A DNA stretch of 64,000 nt from Pempheris klunzingeri (Eukaryota; Chordata; Actinopteri; Acropomatiformes; Pempheridae), in assembly GCF_042242105.1 (NCBI RefSeq), contig NC_092033.1, positions 2,164,908 to 2,228,907 on the forward strand, in the 5' to 3' direction. Below, piece by piece: positions 23,659-36,340 of this stretch (position 1 is its first letter; each line of letters begins with the position of its first letter). Position numbers and translations under genes: made by a program. The notes under the pieces were generated by a model. That model worked only from the letters and a program-made list of their open reading frames with translations, had not been told where the DNA came from and did no database searches.

Positions 23659-26338
23659 TCACAGCAGCAGAGGTGTGTGTTCTCCGGCCGTCTCCGTCCG
23701 CTTGGTGAGCTGCCGCGCTCGGGCCAGGATCCGGCTGGGCAGCGGGGGGAAGTGGTGGCTCGGGTCGAGGACGTTGGTCTTGCGGCGCTCGCGCTCCTGC
23801 AGCCACATGAGATACGGGCTGGGCGGGAAGAAGGGGCGGGAGCGCTCACGGTAGAGCTGCAGGGTGACGCCGCAGGCGCCGAGCACCACCCACACCGTGA
23901 TCATGACGTAGTCTGCGTGGAAAGGGAGGAGGAAGAGAGAAGAAACCAAACATTAAGAGTCTGACAAGCACGACCGGGATTCTGATTCCCGCCGTGAACT
24001 CACCGATGGCTTGGAACGGCACGTCGGTGAACACGGCGCTGAAGTTGTTGTTGAGGAAGCGCTTGAGGATGTTGAGCGCGATGTAAGAGAGGCTGGTGTA
24101 AACGTAGGCGTTGACGGCCAGAACGACAGCGTAAGCGCCGACTACGCCACACGTGATGATGTTTCCCTGACAACAACGACACACAGAGTCAGGGTTTTAG
24201 TTTGCACGATCATAATAAACATCATTTTTATGTTTGGAACCAAAATAGCTCCAAATATCCGAAGTGATCGGTGCGTTTCTTCTCACCTTAAGTGTCTTTT
24301 TGTTGCTAAAACTAACTTGTATGTAATTACACCACGTGTCGTTCTTATTCCTGCCACTAGATGTCACCAAAGGAAAAGAGTTTTAGCGCCACACATGCAG
24401 CAGAGAGCTGTTACGTCTGTTACCTCTCTGGGCCAACGCACGAAGAAGAGCGGGACAGTGATCATGATGCAGCAGAACGTCACCCAGAAAACGGCCTCCG
24501 AGTTCCTGAACACGTCGAGGTCACCTGGACAGAGACACGCAGAGACGCATGAGCATAACAGCACTAAGAGGAACTTTTTCATTTAAAAAACACCTGAAAG
24601 TGCCATTTCCTACAATTTAGAGCCTTCAATGACCCACCGAAAGCTTCTACTGCACCATGAAAATATTAGTTTTCCATTGTGTTCTACTAGTTTCGGCAGC
24701 GATTAAATGTTTAAATGCAGATATTTCATTGTTTGCAAAGCTACTTAACTCATCTAGATACATTCTGACTCAAAACAAAGCTTTTGTGGTGTTTGTGATC
24801 TGATTCAGCATCACGTGCATTTCAGTTTCTAATCCACAATAAGCTTTGAAGGTTTTCTTAGACCCTAAAAAAGTGACTCTAAATCATAAAAGGGTGACCC
24901 TAAACCCTAAAAAAGTGACTCTAAACCCTAAAAAGGTGACCTTAAACCCTAAAAGTGACTCTAGACCGTAAAAAACTAACTTTAAACCCTATAAAGGTGA
25001 CCCTAAACCCTAAAAAGTGACTCTAAAGCCTAAAAAACTAACTTTAAACCCTAAAAAGGTGACCCTAAACCCTAAAAACTAACTTTAAACCCTAAAAAGG
25101 TGACCCTAAACCCTAAAAACTAACTTTAAACCCTAAAAAGGTGACCCTAAACCCTAAAATGTGACTCTAAACCCTAAAAATGTGACTCTAAACCCTAAAA
25201 AGGTGACCCTAAACCCTAAAATGTGACTCTAAACCCTAAAAATGTGACTCTAAACCCTAAAAAGGTGACCCTAAACCCTAAAAAACTAACTTTAAACCCT
25301 AAAAAGGCTCCCCACACACAGAGAGTGTATGAGGGGTTAGAGAGTGTATGAGGGGTTAGAGAGTGTATGAGGGGTTAGAGAGTGTATGAGGGGGGTTAGC
25401 CACAACCAACCACACAGACCCTCTTTTAAATGATCGTGTCTCACAGTGGTGAAGCTGTTAGTTCGGACTGAGCCTGAACGCCCCACTGCGACTCCGGAGT
25501 TCATAATGAGAAAAAACGGCTTCGGTGATTCCACAGTTTTTTCCTACCGAGGGGAGTGAAGAGGACGGTCGAGGCGACGAGGAAGCCGAGCATCAGTCCG
25601 ACCACGACGATGCAGGCCATGACCGAGCCGAAGCGCCACCAGCTCATCACGAGGAGGACGCCGCCAACCACGCCGATCACCGCCGACACGGCCAGACAGA
25701 CTGCAGGGAGAGAGTTAATGTTAATGTGCAATGTTTCTTCTTCTGGTGACGTCGTTTCAACCACATCTAGAACCACTGGGCACAAAACTGAACTGGTCGG
25801 CTCCGACAGTTTCAGATCCTTTTCTGATTTATTCCAGGAAGAGGAAGGAGCATATTTCTAAGTTTTATTTCCTGATTCAGTTCTTTCTCCTTCTGCAGGA
25901 TTTTATAGAAACTCAGGCAGCACTGATTTAGTTATTTTTACACATGTAGCCGACCATTTTTCTGCACACAGTGGCTTTAATCAGCGGACAGAGAGATTTA
26001 GAGGTGATCAAAGTGGAGCAAACTCACTGTCGTAGTCCAGCCGCGTGGTCCGCGTGATCAACACGAAGAAGAAAAACGCTGCAAAGCTGAATCCCATACA
26101 GAACAGCTCTGCAGGACGGAGAGACACAAACAGGGAGAGGATCACACTTCAGCTCCTAAAATGAAACCACGTGCTGCAGCATCGAGGCCTTTTCCTTCAG
26201 AGGGAGACGGAGCATCACCACCTCTTGGCTCTGCCACCTCTCAGATTTATCGCCATCACTGGCCGATCGCAGTCACGGGTTCAGCTCAGGACAAATATGT
26301 TTCTGGATCACATGCCAGAGAGACGAGGGGCAGGAAAC

Positions 26339-26374
<36 letters not shown>

Positions 26375-29300
26375 CTAGTCGACTTTCTGATATCATTTCT
26401 GCAAGTCGTAGGATTTCAACATTTGGACCGACTACTTTATTCTGTTGACACTGAGCTGAACTCTGACGTGTTTCAGTGTTGAGTCAAAACAGGGAGAATT
26501 TGTGTTTTTCTCAGACTTCAGAATAAAGAGCTTGATTGTTTGGCTTCAGATGCACTTTTAGTTATTATAGATTCCACCACAGAAGATGTGAACTCCCTCT
26601 GGTTTAACTCAGTCTGTTTTGTGGCCAGTAGGCACAAAAAAATGCTTGTTTTTGCTACAGACAGGCTCAGATTCCTGTCGCTGTTTACACGATTAAAAGC
26701 CACCAGACTCCATTGATAAAAACAGTGATTTTACACATGAGTTGCTGGTTTTCCGCCGTCTCAGTCGGTTAGTTTGTTTCTGTTACTGTGCAGCTTTGGA
26801 GTTTTAGAGGATTATTTCAGACCAAACTCAATATTTGTGAAACACACAATAACACAATCAAAGTGACGGACAGAGGCAGCAGTAGAGCAGCAACTACCTT
26901 GTTCTGCCAGGTAAAATTGCTGTTTTTGTCAATGGAGTCTGGTGGGTTTGATCATCAGCTGTTTATGGTTTAACAAAAAGGATCTTATAGGTCTATCTCT
27001 GTAGGGATCCTTTCTGTGATGTTGTTCATAAAGATTTTCTATCTTGCAGTCAAAATATGTAAAAAAATAAAGCCCAGTTATCCTTTAATGCCATGCAGGG
27101 GAAGGTTAATGATCATACATCATACATAATCTACATAATCACATAAATAACAGTCAAACTACTCACCACATTTGAAGAACCGGTGCCCAAAGAAGCAGAC
27201 AAACAGGCCTGCCAGGCCGGTGATGGTGAAGAAAATCTTTGTAGATATTTTTCCTGAAAATTAGAGAAAAAAAAAAACAAAAAACAACCAAAGATGAATA
27301 AAAATCATTAAATGTGTTCAAAGTTTTTAATCTTGCATTTGTTGGATTGTGGAGCTCACCGAGTGTTTGACAGCCGTCCACAGTGGAGGTAAAGCTGCAG
27401 GCGTAGGTGTGGACGGGCACGTAGGAGGCCGACGTGTTCAGCAGCGGGTCTCTGACGATGACCGTGTAGATGACGCCCTGACCGGGGATGGAGTTGAACG
27501 CCGCCGTGGTCAAATCTGATGATAGAAGCGTCATGACCTGCAGGGAGACGGAGCGATGGAGCACATGTTTGTCATTACCTGTAAGATCCTTTTTGAATAA
27601 CCAGAAACAGCCATAGTATGGTGCTATTTAAACCCACCAGACTCCATTGACAAAAACAGTAATTTTACACGAGTGTTGCTGGTTTACCGTCGTCTCTACA
27701 GGTTGGCTTGTTTGTGTTATTGTGAGACTATGGTGACGTAAGAGGTCAGTTCAGATCCAACACAATATTTGTGTGACACACAATAACACAAACAAAGGCA
27801 GCTGCAGAGCAGCAACGCCCATCTTCTGCAGGGTAAAATTAGTGTTTTTGTCAATGGAGTCTGGTGGGTTTAAATAGCACCATACTATGGCTGTTTGAGC
27901 CTGTCAGTGGCTAAAACAAGCACTTGTTCACTGCCTGTGGCGATACACTGGACCAATTCCAAACATTATTGTACAAAATAGTTGAATTTCGAATCCAAAA
28001 TATGTAAAAACTAAATATGTATCCTCTTTATAGATTATTTATCTTATATAAATGATCACGTTCTTGGCACCCACCCGTTTTGCATTCTGCATCACGCCCT
28101 GGACGTCGGCCACGGCCTGGATGCCGCTGAACAGGCTGCGCTCCGACAGGTCGTTCTCAGGCAGGAAGTACTGGTAGACGTCATACTGCAGCCGCCAGCG
28201 CGTGCCGGTTCCTGTGGACTGGTCGCAGGCCGGAGGAGCGCCCCCCCTGATGGAGAGCGAGACGACATACAGATAACAGCCCTGGCTTTGACTCGGTGAT
28301 ATTCATGTTTAAATGTCACTTTACCGGCACGCTGGGACGAACAGAGAGAGTGGGTGAAGGTGAGAGAACGAGTGTGAAGACACTAAAACTGAAACCTGAC
28401 AATAGTTGGTACTTATGTGAGACCAGTCTCTGTGGCTCTGTGGTTTATCTGTGGTGTTAAACCGGCAAGATTTAGCTGTGACAGCAGCTTCACATGGACT
28501 TTATATAACTTTCCGATACCGAGTACTGCTGTGAGAACTTAATAACACCATCATACTTTAACTTTAATCATCACTCTACTGCCGCAGGAGGAAATATTAT
28601 GAATCGTGACTCTTTAACACAAACACACGCTCGTTGAGCATTTTCAAAATCACCATCTTGGTTTAACGGCCGCTGCCATCTTGATTTTGGAGCCAGAAGT
28701 GACTATGACCCCCCCCCCGCCCCGTCGTCTATTTTCCTCTAAATGAGACACATAATTTACCAAATGAGTTGAAGAAGACTGTAAACTAGCGACCGAGAGC
28801 ATAAACTCATCAGGAAAACGTTCACTGATCTATTAAATCAAGAGATTCTTTCTCATTTGAAATTAGCTTCAGAGGAAGAAGCACTTCATATGTTCACTGT
28901 GTCCAGCGTCGTGCTGCTCAGTCGATAGAATGATTTGTTTCTTGCCTCTAGTGAAGTTGACTTATTTCCCAATCACCCTTCACCCGACATCATAATGCAT
29001 CACACCAGTCAGACGAGTCCAACAAGTCCAACAAGAGGTCAAGTCAACAAAGCCCCCCCACTATCTGCTCAAACCAACTTTGGCAACGAGCTGAAAACTA
29101 CATTTCTCACATTTCTACTGCTGCGGGGTGGAATATCCAAATAGTCCACAAAAAAAGAGTGACAACTGATGATTCACCCAGTGGAGAATAATTACTATTC
29201 ATGGAAAAACCCAAGTGAAACCTGCGAGCACACACACAGAAACGTCTTCTTCCTCAAAGGCATCAACTCTTCAGATAAACAAAACCCTGGCTGGCGGTTG

Positions 29301-32300
29301 GTATAACAGGAAACCATTGAATGAGTGAACGAGACCTCTGGTTATCTGCCTCAAGACGGCCTTGACACATTCTTGAGTAAATGAGATGAGTGTTATCAGG
29401 CAGCAGGAGGAGGAGGAGGAGGAGGAGGGGCTGTATGTGTGTGTGAGTGTGACAGAGAGCACAAGATCAATTCAAAGCAAATAAACAGCGAGGTGGTTTA
29501 GCTGCAGGTTCTGTCAGATGAGCTGTGGCGGCCTACGGCTGAACAGGCTGAACAGGAAGCGCCTTACCTCTCGTATCCCACGTTTGCTGGTGCAAAGCGG
29601 ATCGTGGTCTCGTAAAGGTTGTAGCGGACGTAGACGTTTGGGTCGATGTCCAGGTTGAACTCTGTGTTGCAAGCTCCAGGGAGCGGGTCTGAGAAAGAGC
29701 AGATCAGATCACGTTAGGCCAACGGAAGACAAATAAAAACACTTTTCTAAAAACACTTGACTTGCAAGGGTGTTTCAAAACACCAGGAAGACGTATGAGC
29801 AACCGTGCACAATCCTCAAGCTTCCTCAAGTCAAAACTACTATCTGCAGTGAGGTTTCTCAGCCTGTGGTCAAAGTTACCGAGCTTTGGTTTTGCAGCGG
29901 CTGCAACTTCCTTGTTTTCTGACTTTTTTACGCAACTGCTCAGGTTGTGTGAATCAAATCAGAAACAGCACTGACCAGCACGATCGGCCAGAGTAGTGTG
30001 AAAGGAGGCGTACCCGTGCTGGAGTACGGGAGGATGACCCCGGTGCCCGCCACGGTGTCACCGTCCGGAGACGACAGGAACAAGATGAGGGACACTTGGC
30101 CCGGCTGGAGAGCAGACAGGAGCCCCAAGTCCGCCGCCGTCAGAGACAAGTCCAGGTCGGGCATCTGGACCAGAACACAAACAAAGATTCGCTCATTAGC
30201 TTGTTTAAACTGCAGGAACCCGTCTGAGAGGCTGCATTCAGACACAGCAGGTATAATGTCTGCACAGTTCACCATCATAGTTTAGCGTCTTGCTAACATT
30301 TGCTAACTGGCACTAAACTCAAATGCTAATAAAACGGCAAAAACTCTCAACTCTCTCAATAAGAACTTGTCTGTTTCATGGATTCCTGTGTTAGTGACCT
30401 ACAGCGTCACTTGTTGAGGCTTATAACTCATATTGGCAGTGATATTTCCAAATGTGCCCCACATTAGTGCACTGAAACCTATGTGCAAAACATGTGGTTT
30501 GCATTTTGTCATAGCAAACATCTGAGCCGGATTCTTTACCAGGAAATGGAGGCCAAATGGTGCCAGTAAGAAACAGATCTGTGGTATTGTGACAGGACAT
30601 CACATACCGGATTTCTCACATATATGTTGGCATGTTTAGCGCCGATTTGTTGTTGTGTGACGAGGCCGGCAGCAGCAAAGTCCATCTCTATGCTCGTACA
30701 ATAACTCCATTGTGTGACGCTCGTCGTGTTCAGAGAGCGCTGGAGTGGGTAGAGATCCATTCGATGTGGTTTCCACTGAAGTTATCTAACGCGCCACTGA
30801 AGGAGGGCAATTTCAAGCCACTATAATCAACAGCAAACACACACAACTGTGATTCAACCGAGCATAATGTGTGTTTAGCTTATGAAAGCGTTTCTAATTT
30901 TCATTTTGGTGAGTTTCATACGCCACAAATTCATCCCGTCATCCATCCAACAACTCACACCTGCAGGCAAATTTAGAGTCACCAATTACCCTGCATGTCT
31001 TTGGGCTGTGGGAGGAAGCCAAAGAAACACAGGAAGGTCAAACAAAGTGGATTTGAACCTGGAACCTAACAGATATATAATGTACATAAAAAGGATCTTG
31101 TGGTTTCCTACTTGGAGAAAGTGAGGGCTGGAAAAATAAATAAATAAACAGAGAAAAACACACTTCCTCTTTTCTCCTCTGTGAATTTCCTGTGCAGATG
31201 GGGTCACTGTGGTGCTGGGGGTCTGCTCCCTGTCATGTTTGGATGTTCCTTTGCGTCACTTATTTTTCACCACTGAGAAACTCCCACGGATTTGTTTTCC
31301 TTTCGCTCGTCCGCCATGTTTTTTTCCATCGCTAGGACTGAAATGGAGCCGAGCTAAATTTGGCTGCGAGCCCGTCTGAGCAGCGTGGGCCCAAACCGAG
31401 CCGTCTCCGGAGACTCCTGGGACCGACGCCAGGAGGTTTTCCCTCCGAGCCGCCCAGTCTGCCACTCATGACCAGTGGACTGTACATCAGCTGACTGCTG
31501 CTTCTCTCAGCGGGTCAGACGGCCTCGCGTACAAAGCCCCATTCATTAATCAGCGGTGGAGCTTCCTGCATGCTCGTACAGCACGAAGCATACCTTTAAT
31601 TTCACAGTTTAGTTTGCATTTTTTACTGTATCTTGCTCACATTACTGTATTTCTCTTTTTTGTAGTAACATCCTCTTGTTTTAAAGGGGTACATCCTTCC
31701 TACTATTGCTTATTTCTTCTTCCCCTGCTTCTGTTGCTGCTGTAACATGCAATAAAGTCTTATCTTATTTTTACTCACTTAAAAACTGAGCATTAGTTCA
31801 CTTAATTTGTCTCCGACGATGCTTTAGATATACATCTGAAGATAAAGCCAGGTTAAAGTTAGCTTAGCTTAGCATAACGTCTGAAAACGGGGGCTAACAG
31901 CTGTCCGAAGGAGACAAATCCACACACCAGTGCTGAAGCTCACTTATATCTGGTTGGGTGTTTGGGATCAGCACATCAGCCCCGTTATCGGCCGTGAAAC
32001 CAGAGCCCCTCGTCCCAAACCCGTGAGGCGGGCCAGCGCTTTCTCACCCTGCTGTAGGAGAGCGTGGCGTTGAGGTGCTGCGTGTGGAACTGCAGAGTGA
32101 CGAACGCGACCTCCGGGGGGATCCTGGACGCCACGGCCTGCACCGTCTCGTTCTGGGAGACGCTCACGTTCTGGAAGGTCCCCGGCAGGAAAACCACCCG
32201 GTCTGTGACGGAGAGGGAAGAGACACAGTTAGCATTCATTGATCACCAGTGTCACAGGAAACTGAGTTCATAGCAAAGCAAAGCGTCGATAAAACCCTGC

Positions 32301-35114
32301 ACCACAGTCTAGATAGATAGCAACTATTTACCGCTAGAAAATCATCAACAAGACAGAGAGCTGGTTAATTAGTTTACTGACTAAAACATCACAATACAAA
32401 CTAACAAAAAAGCCCAACTTAACATCATCAAACATACAGTACCACCTTAAAAAAAAAAAAAGAAATCACTTCAGGTAAAAGGTGCTCTGGTGGTCTCCAT
32501 CATATCTGAGCATGTAATTAAAGCCCATTAAACGCACCAGCAAACTGACGTACAGATGTTTGCACATGGGGAATTCAAGGTTTAACAGTAAAACCAGCCA
32601 ACTTAGACGACTTCCTTCATGTTTACAATTCGCTCTCTCTCTTGTGATCTTCCCAAGAGCACAGTCGGACCATTATCCGGCCTGCGGTTGTGCATAAAAT
32701 TAAGTTAAAGACATTAAGTTTGTTTTCCTGCTCCAGTTAATCAGAGTCACTGCAGAGAAGAAGAAGAAGAAGGACGACTGGCTGTGACGGACAGACGGCT
32801 AAACACAGGAAACGGCGTGTTCCCCCGCAGAGCTCACAGCTTTGACAGCTGAAGCTGAGCCAAGTGGGCAAACTAAAAGCAGGTCAGCGGCACAGCGAGG
32901 CCGAATGAAGCCGTACTCTGTGCTCTGTGCTGAGGGAGGAGGTAACTAATACTGAAACACTGTTAACTGCCCTCATCGTTTGTTTTACAGCTTGACAGTA
33001 GAAATATCTTCAACATCCAAACAGCAGGAAGCTTAAACTGTTTCACCAGCGTGACGTCTGCTGAATAAAACATGTCAGCTGTTCGTTTAAGAAGTTAAAA
33101 CCCTGAAAACACTTATATTAATACAAATGTTATTCTACAGGGAGATTTTACTGCCTTAGTTTCTGACGTCTGATGGTTTTAAAAAAGTTTTTAAAGTCCC
33201 CACCAGTCAGACCTAAATGTCTTCACTGCTTACAACAATCAACCACCGCTTTTTATAATTATTTATGTAAAGTTATCAACAATGTTTGTGTAGTTTCATG
33301 TTTCCCCCTCAAGTCTTTTTTTTAAATCTCTGGTAAACCAACTTCAATGCTTTTCTGTTGACCAATTAAATTTTCAAAAAATCTAAAAAGAACAGTTAAA
33401 TAAAATAAATTTTAAAATATATTTCAACAAAGTTTTAAAAGATTATCAGCTCTTATCAGATTCATCAGTTCAGCTTTTATCTGAAAACCTTTGGACTCAC
33501 CAGTATCAGTTACCTTTGTCTTTGTCTGACTGTTTTTTTTTCTACTTTTCCTTTTTAAAACAGTAATAATTAACTTAATACATCAGTTGCGGCTAAATCA
33601 ACTCCTCAGTGACCTCTAACCGAACATGCACACACAGATTCGCTGTGTATTAATGCCGTGACTGCTTCAAACCGCTTTTACTGATCACTCTGATTGAGTT
33701 CAGTGAGCCTCAAAGCTTGAGAACCACCTGATTGAGAGCTGTTTTTGTCCTGGTTGGCTTTATTTGCACTGTGCACACTTAAAATCACACACACTCAGCT
33801 CGACATATGACCTTTTCTAATGCTTTGCACTGCATTTTAGCATCCGTCCCACTTGGATCGTGCTGCTTGATCTGTTTGTGTCTCATACTGCGAGGAACAA
33901 CGTCAGGTACGAAAACTAGAGCTCGGCGGTAAAGTGGCTGCAGGTCACACGTGCTGTCTGATCCACACGGAGTGTTTGCAGGTCAGACTTCAGCTCAGCT
34001 CACCTGCTGCCTCGAATTCTCTGGCACGTGAATAAGAAGGGAAATCTGAGCCACAGAGGGCTTGTGTGAGGTACAAACCATAATCCAGGATATAATGCAT
34101 TTACTCATCGTGCTTTTGTCCACCTATGGGACGCTGTGGACTACAAACTGCACGATCAATCTATTCAAATCTCTTTTTACTGTTCAGAATTTCTTGCATA
34201 TCCCTCTTGAATTGTTGTGTGTGGAGCCTTTAAGAGCAGATTAACTACACTACACAGATTTCCTCAGTTTCACTGAGGAGTTTAGTGTCCCGTGAGGAGC
34301 TAAATGTTATTTCAGAGGCGTTTCCTCACTGAAAATCAGAAGCAGAAACACAAAAAAATACCTTAATATGAACATTTAACAGCCTTTTAGCTGTAATCTG
34401 TGGTTTCCACATGTTGTCAAGCGACTTTTACTAACTATAAATAATATTCAGCTATCTAGGAAAAGGTTTATTTACTCATCACAGTAAATACTCTCACTCC
34501 TCATGCTTTCACTACCACATTTTCTCCCACCGCAACCATTTGCGTTCATTCAAATGTCTCAAAATGTGAACATGTACCAATTTTTAATCCTACTCTTAAT
34601 TTATTATTATTCTTTGCTTCATGTTCAAGTGTCAGCAGCTCATGTGATGCTACTGCTGCTCTGTTGTAACACATGACAGCAGGACACACTTAATGATTTA
34701 AAAACTATGATTTTCTATTAACCTCCTTATAAATAAACATCAAAACAATGTTATAAACATTTTTACTTGCATACATACAAGTATAAAATGGACCAAAACC
34801 TCCTATTAGAATGAATTCAGTTCACCACATGTGGTTTAAGACACAAACTATTAATAAAACACATATAAACTAAAACATTTAACTGCTAGCTAACTGTTAG
34901 CTAAAGCTACACAACAATGACAGCTTCAGTGACAGTGAACAAAGACTAAAACTAACACCTACACCAACATTTATCGGTTTTAAACATTTTAAAAGCCAAA
35001 TAAGGTTGCTTGCAGTAAAATTAAACATCTCTAGGAGGTAAACTCACTTTCTACTTGAGCTTGAACTTCATGCAGCAGCAGCAGCAGCAGCGGGCACCAG
35101 ATCCAGCGGGACAT
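23659..35114 (-). CDS. tm7sf3: Transmembrane 7 superfamily member 3
   Basis: Twelve minus-strand exons are 35114-35048, 32202-32048, 30164-30014, 29688-29568, 28246-28075, 27537-27360, 27253-27167, 26108-26028, 25700-25548, 24524-24424, 24166-24004 and 23912-23659. All introns are GT-AG and the joined frame is 560 codons plus stop, against about 570 in mammals. Residues 1-20 are a signal peptide (MSRWIWCP, six Leu, HEVQAQ). An extracellular region of about 265 residues with N-glycosylation sequons (NVS, NET, NAT, NTS) follows. Then come seven hydrophobic segments, for example 'FFTITGLAGLFVCFFG', 'CIVVVGLMLGFLVAS' and 'MITVWVVLGACGV'. The cytoplasmic tail 'RPFFPPSPYLMWLQERERR ... ERTRTPLLL-like end' actually terminates GEHTPLLL, matching the family. 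TM7SF3 is reported to affect cell survival and stress responses, but its molecular activity is poorly defined. Introns hold family A copies and two minisatellites. Confidence 0.95.
24860..25308. repeat. CCCTAAA-containing minisatellite (telomere-like)
   Basis: About 450 bp is made of units of about 18-19 bp such as 'gtgaccctaaaccctaaaa', 'gtgactctaaaccctaaaa' and 'ctaactttaaaccctaaaa'. It lies in the TM7SF3 intron between the exons at 25548 and 24524. On the transcribed (minus) strand it reads TTTAGGG repeatedly, close to telomeric TTAGGG but with the extra T. Confidence 0.92.
25321..25399. repeat. 19-bp tandem repeat, four copies
   Basis: The unit 'gagagtgtatgaggggtta' is repeated four times with near-perfect identity, only 12 bp after the CCCTAAA minisatellite. 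Confidence 0.92.
26342..26373. repeat. (CA)n microsatellite
   Basis: A pure CA tract lies in a TM7SF3 intron. Confidence 0.9.
26695..27088. mobile_element. Family A palindromic MITE-like element, copy 7
   Basis: The left arm starts at 'caccagactccattgataaa' with its outer part lost. The right arm is complete to 'cagttatccttta' with a TTAA end at 27085-27088. It is intronic in TM7SF3, about 80 bp from the exon 27253-27167. Confidence 0.78.
27575..28030. mobile_element. Family A palindromic MITE-like element, copy 8
   Basis: The left arm 'aaccagaaacagccatagta' mirrors the right arm 'accatactatggctgttt', and the inner 'caccagactccattgacaaa' pairs with 'gtcaatggagtctggtggg'. It fills most of the TM7SF3 intron between exons at 28075 and 27537. 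Confidence 0.8.
28640..28870. repeat. Dispersed teleost repeat, degraded
   Basis: 'caccatcttggttt', 'gagccagaagtgacta', 'tctattttcctctaaatga' and 'atcaggaaaacgttcactg' match the family at 1490-1895 in order, with divergence. It lies in a TM7SF3 intron. Confidence 0.5.
29405..29429. repeat. (AGG)n microsatellite
   Basis: A short AGG trinucleotide run lies in a TM7SF3 intron. Confidence 0.85.
30920..31075 (+). repeat. Teleost dispersed repeat (TTAGAGTCACCAATTA type)
   Basis: 'aaatttagagtcaccaatta', 'tgcatgtctttgggctgtg' and 'gatttgaacctggaacct' occur in order. I recognise this as part of a very abundant fish interspersed repeat. The copy is degraded and intronic in TM7SF3. Confidence 0.6.
31830..31925 (+). 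repeat. Teleost dispersed repeat (TTAGCTTAGCTTAGCATAA type)
   Basis: 'gttagcttagcttagcataa' followed by 'ctgaaaacgggggctaacag' matches another common teleost interspersed repeat. It may belong to the same family as the fragment at about 4228-4400. Confidence 0.55.
32203..35047. other. tm7sf3: TM7SF3 intron 1, no gene recognised
   Basis: This is about 2.8 kb of AT-rich intron. It holds a poly-A run near 32449-32461 and GAAGAA repeats near 32757-32773. I see no exon or RNA gene. Confidence 0.55.
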
Positions 35115-35400
35115 CTTCCTCTTTAAAGCTTTATTTGACGGCTAAAACGCTTCAAAACGCCGCTCAGTGAGCTCATTGGTAACTTCAGTTTAGGTGAAAA
35201 ACCCTCCGGGAGCAAACGCGACATATTTGACAGGACGGAGCGGTTTAGAGGGACCTCGGTCCTCCTCTTCCTCCTCCTCTTCTTCTTCTTCTTCTTCTTC
35301 GCTCTCTGGCGCGCTGACTGCTGAACGATGCTTCCGCGAGAATCCCCCGAGTTACCGCGATACTTCACTCAAAAGATCGTCTTTATAGGGAAAAAAGATG
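35115..35400 (-). promoter_or_regulatory. tm7sf3: TM7SF3 5' UTR and promoter region
   Basis: The region upstream of the TM7SF3 start is CpG-containing and carries a polypyrimidine/polypurine tract of CTC/CTT repeats at about 35264-35300. A partial CGCG element ('ttccgcgagaat', 35332-35343) resembles the TCTCGCGAGA motif found at the FGFR1OP2/MED21 promoter but is imperfect. The transcription start is not visible. Confidence 0.4.
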
Positions 35401-36309
35401 ATGATTCGCTCCACAGCAACAATAAATATGATCACAAAATATTTGACATTTTCTAACAGCGTCTTGCTTCGTTTAGATCTCCCCTTTAATGTCCATTCAC
35501 TTTTGGTAAACTTTAATTTACATCCTGCTTTTAAAGAGATGTTTGTGGATCTTTGAAATAGTGGCAGAGTGAGAGCTCTTCGCTAACATAGACTCTCAGT
35601 CCAGTAATTTAGACCAACAAGCAGGTTTATGTGCACAAAATCATCAGCAGTAAAAAAGCCTGTTGTTCGTGATTTGTGACATTTATGCCAACAATTACTT
35701 TATCCAAGTTCTACTAAAAGGCAGTAAAATAAAATCAGTGTTTTACTGTTTAATTGTGAAAAGGGATATTTTGCTCTTTTTCCAGAAGAACTGTTTGCAC
35801 TTCCTTTTTTTCCTTGGACATGTGAGGGTCATGACCTGAGGGCTCCTAAAGCCGACTAACTCTTCAATATCTACCTCAAGAAGAAAATGAAATAGTTTAT
35901 AGGAAATGCTCAAGTTTGTTACCATATGGCAGCTTGCTGAAAATATTGATTTGATGGTATTTTCAATGATTGTACATATGGCAGCAATTTACCAACTACC
36001 CAGTTTTCAATATTCTTCAGCATTTTATGTGAAAGCATCACTTTTATCATGTGCAAATAATACTTCATGCAGTAGCGGATCAAAATAAACACCATAATGT
36101 GGGATGAAAGCGTTCCAACGCTACTTCCTGGGTTTTGGATGATGTTTCTATTCCTGATTTTAAGCTGCTGGTGGAAAGATGCAAGAACAACATGAAGAGT
36201 GAAAATGAGAAGTTGAGTAACCGCTCAGGCCACACAAGCAGAACAAGAAACACGGTGATCTGCTGAGTTCAACATCTGAAAGCAAAATAAAATCTGTATC
36301 AACCCAGCA
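35401..36309. other. Intergenic DNA between TM7SF3 and FGFR1OP2
   Basis: AT-rich sequence lies between the TM7SF3 5' end and the FGFR1OP2 3' end. No gene or clear repeat is seen. Confidence 0.5.
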
Positions 36310-36334
36310 GAGACAGAGATTTCATTTATACAGA

Positions 36335-36340
36335 TTTATT
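36335..36340 (-). terminator. fgfr1op2: Poly(A) signal of FGFR1OP2
   Basis: A minus-strand AATAAA (plus TTTATT) lies about 270 bp after the stop codon, in the expected position for a short 3' UTR. Confidence 0.55.

Noticed and set aside
24860-25308. True interstitial telomere or assembly end
   Set aside because: The motif is CCCTAAA in 19-bp units, not uninterrupted CCCTAA, and unbroken TM7SF3 exons lie on both sides.
25321-25399. CRISPR-like array
   Set aside because: The repeats are contiguous with no spacers, in a vertebrate intron. It is a plain minisatellite.
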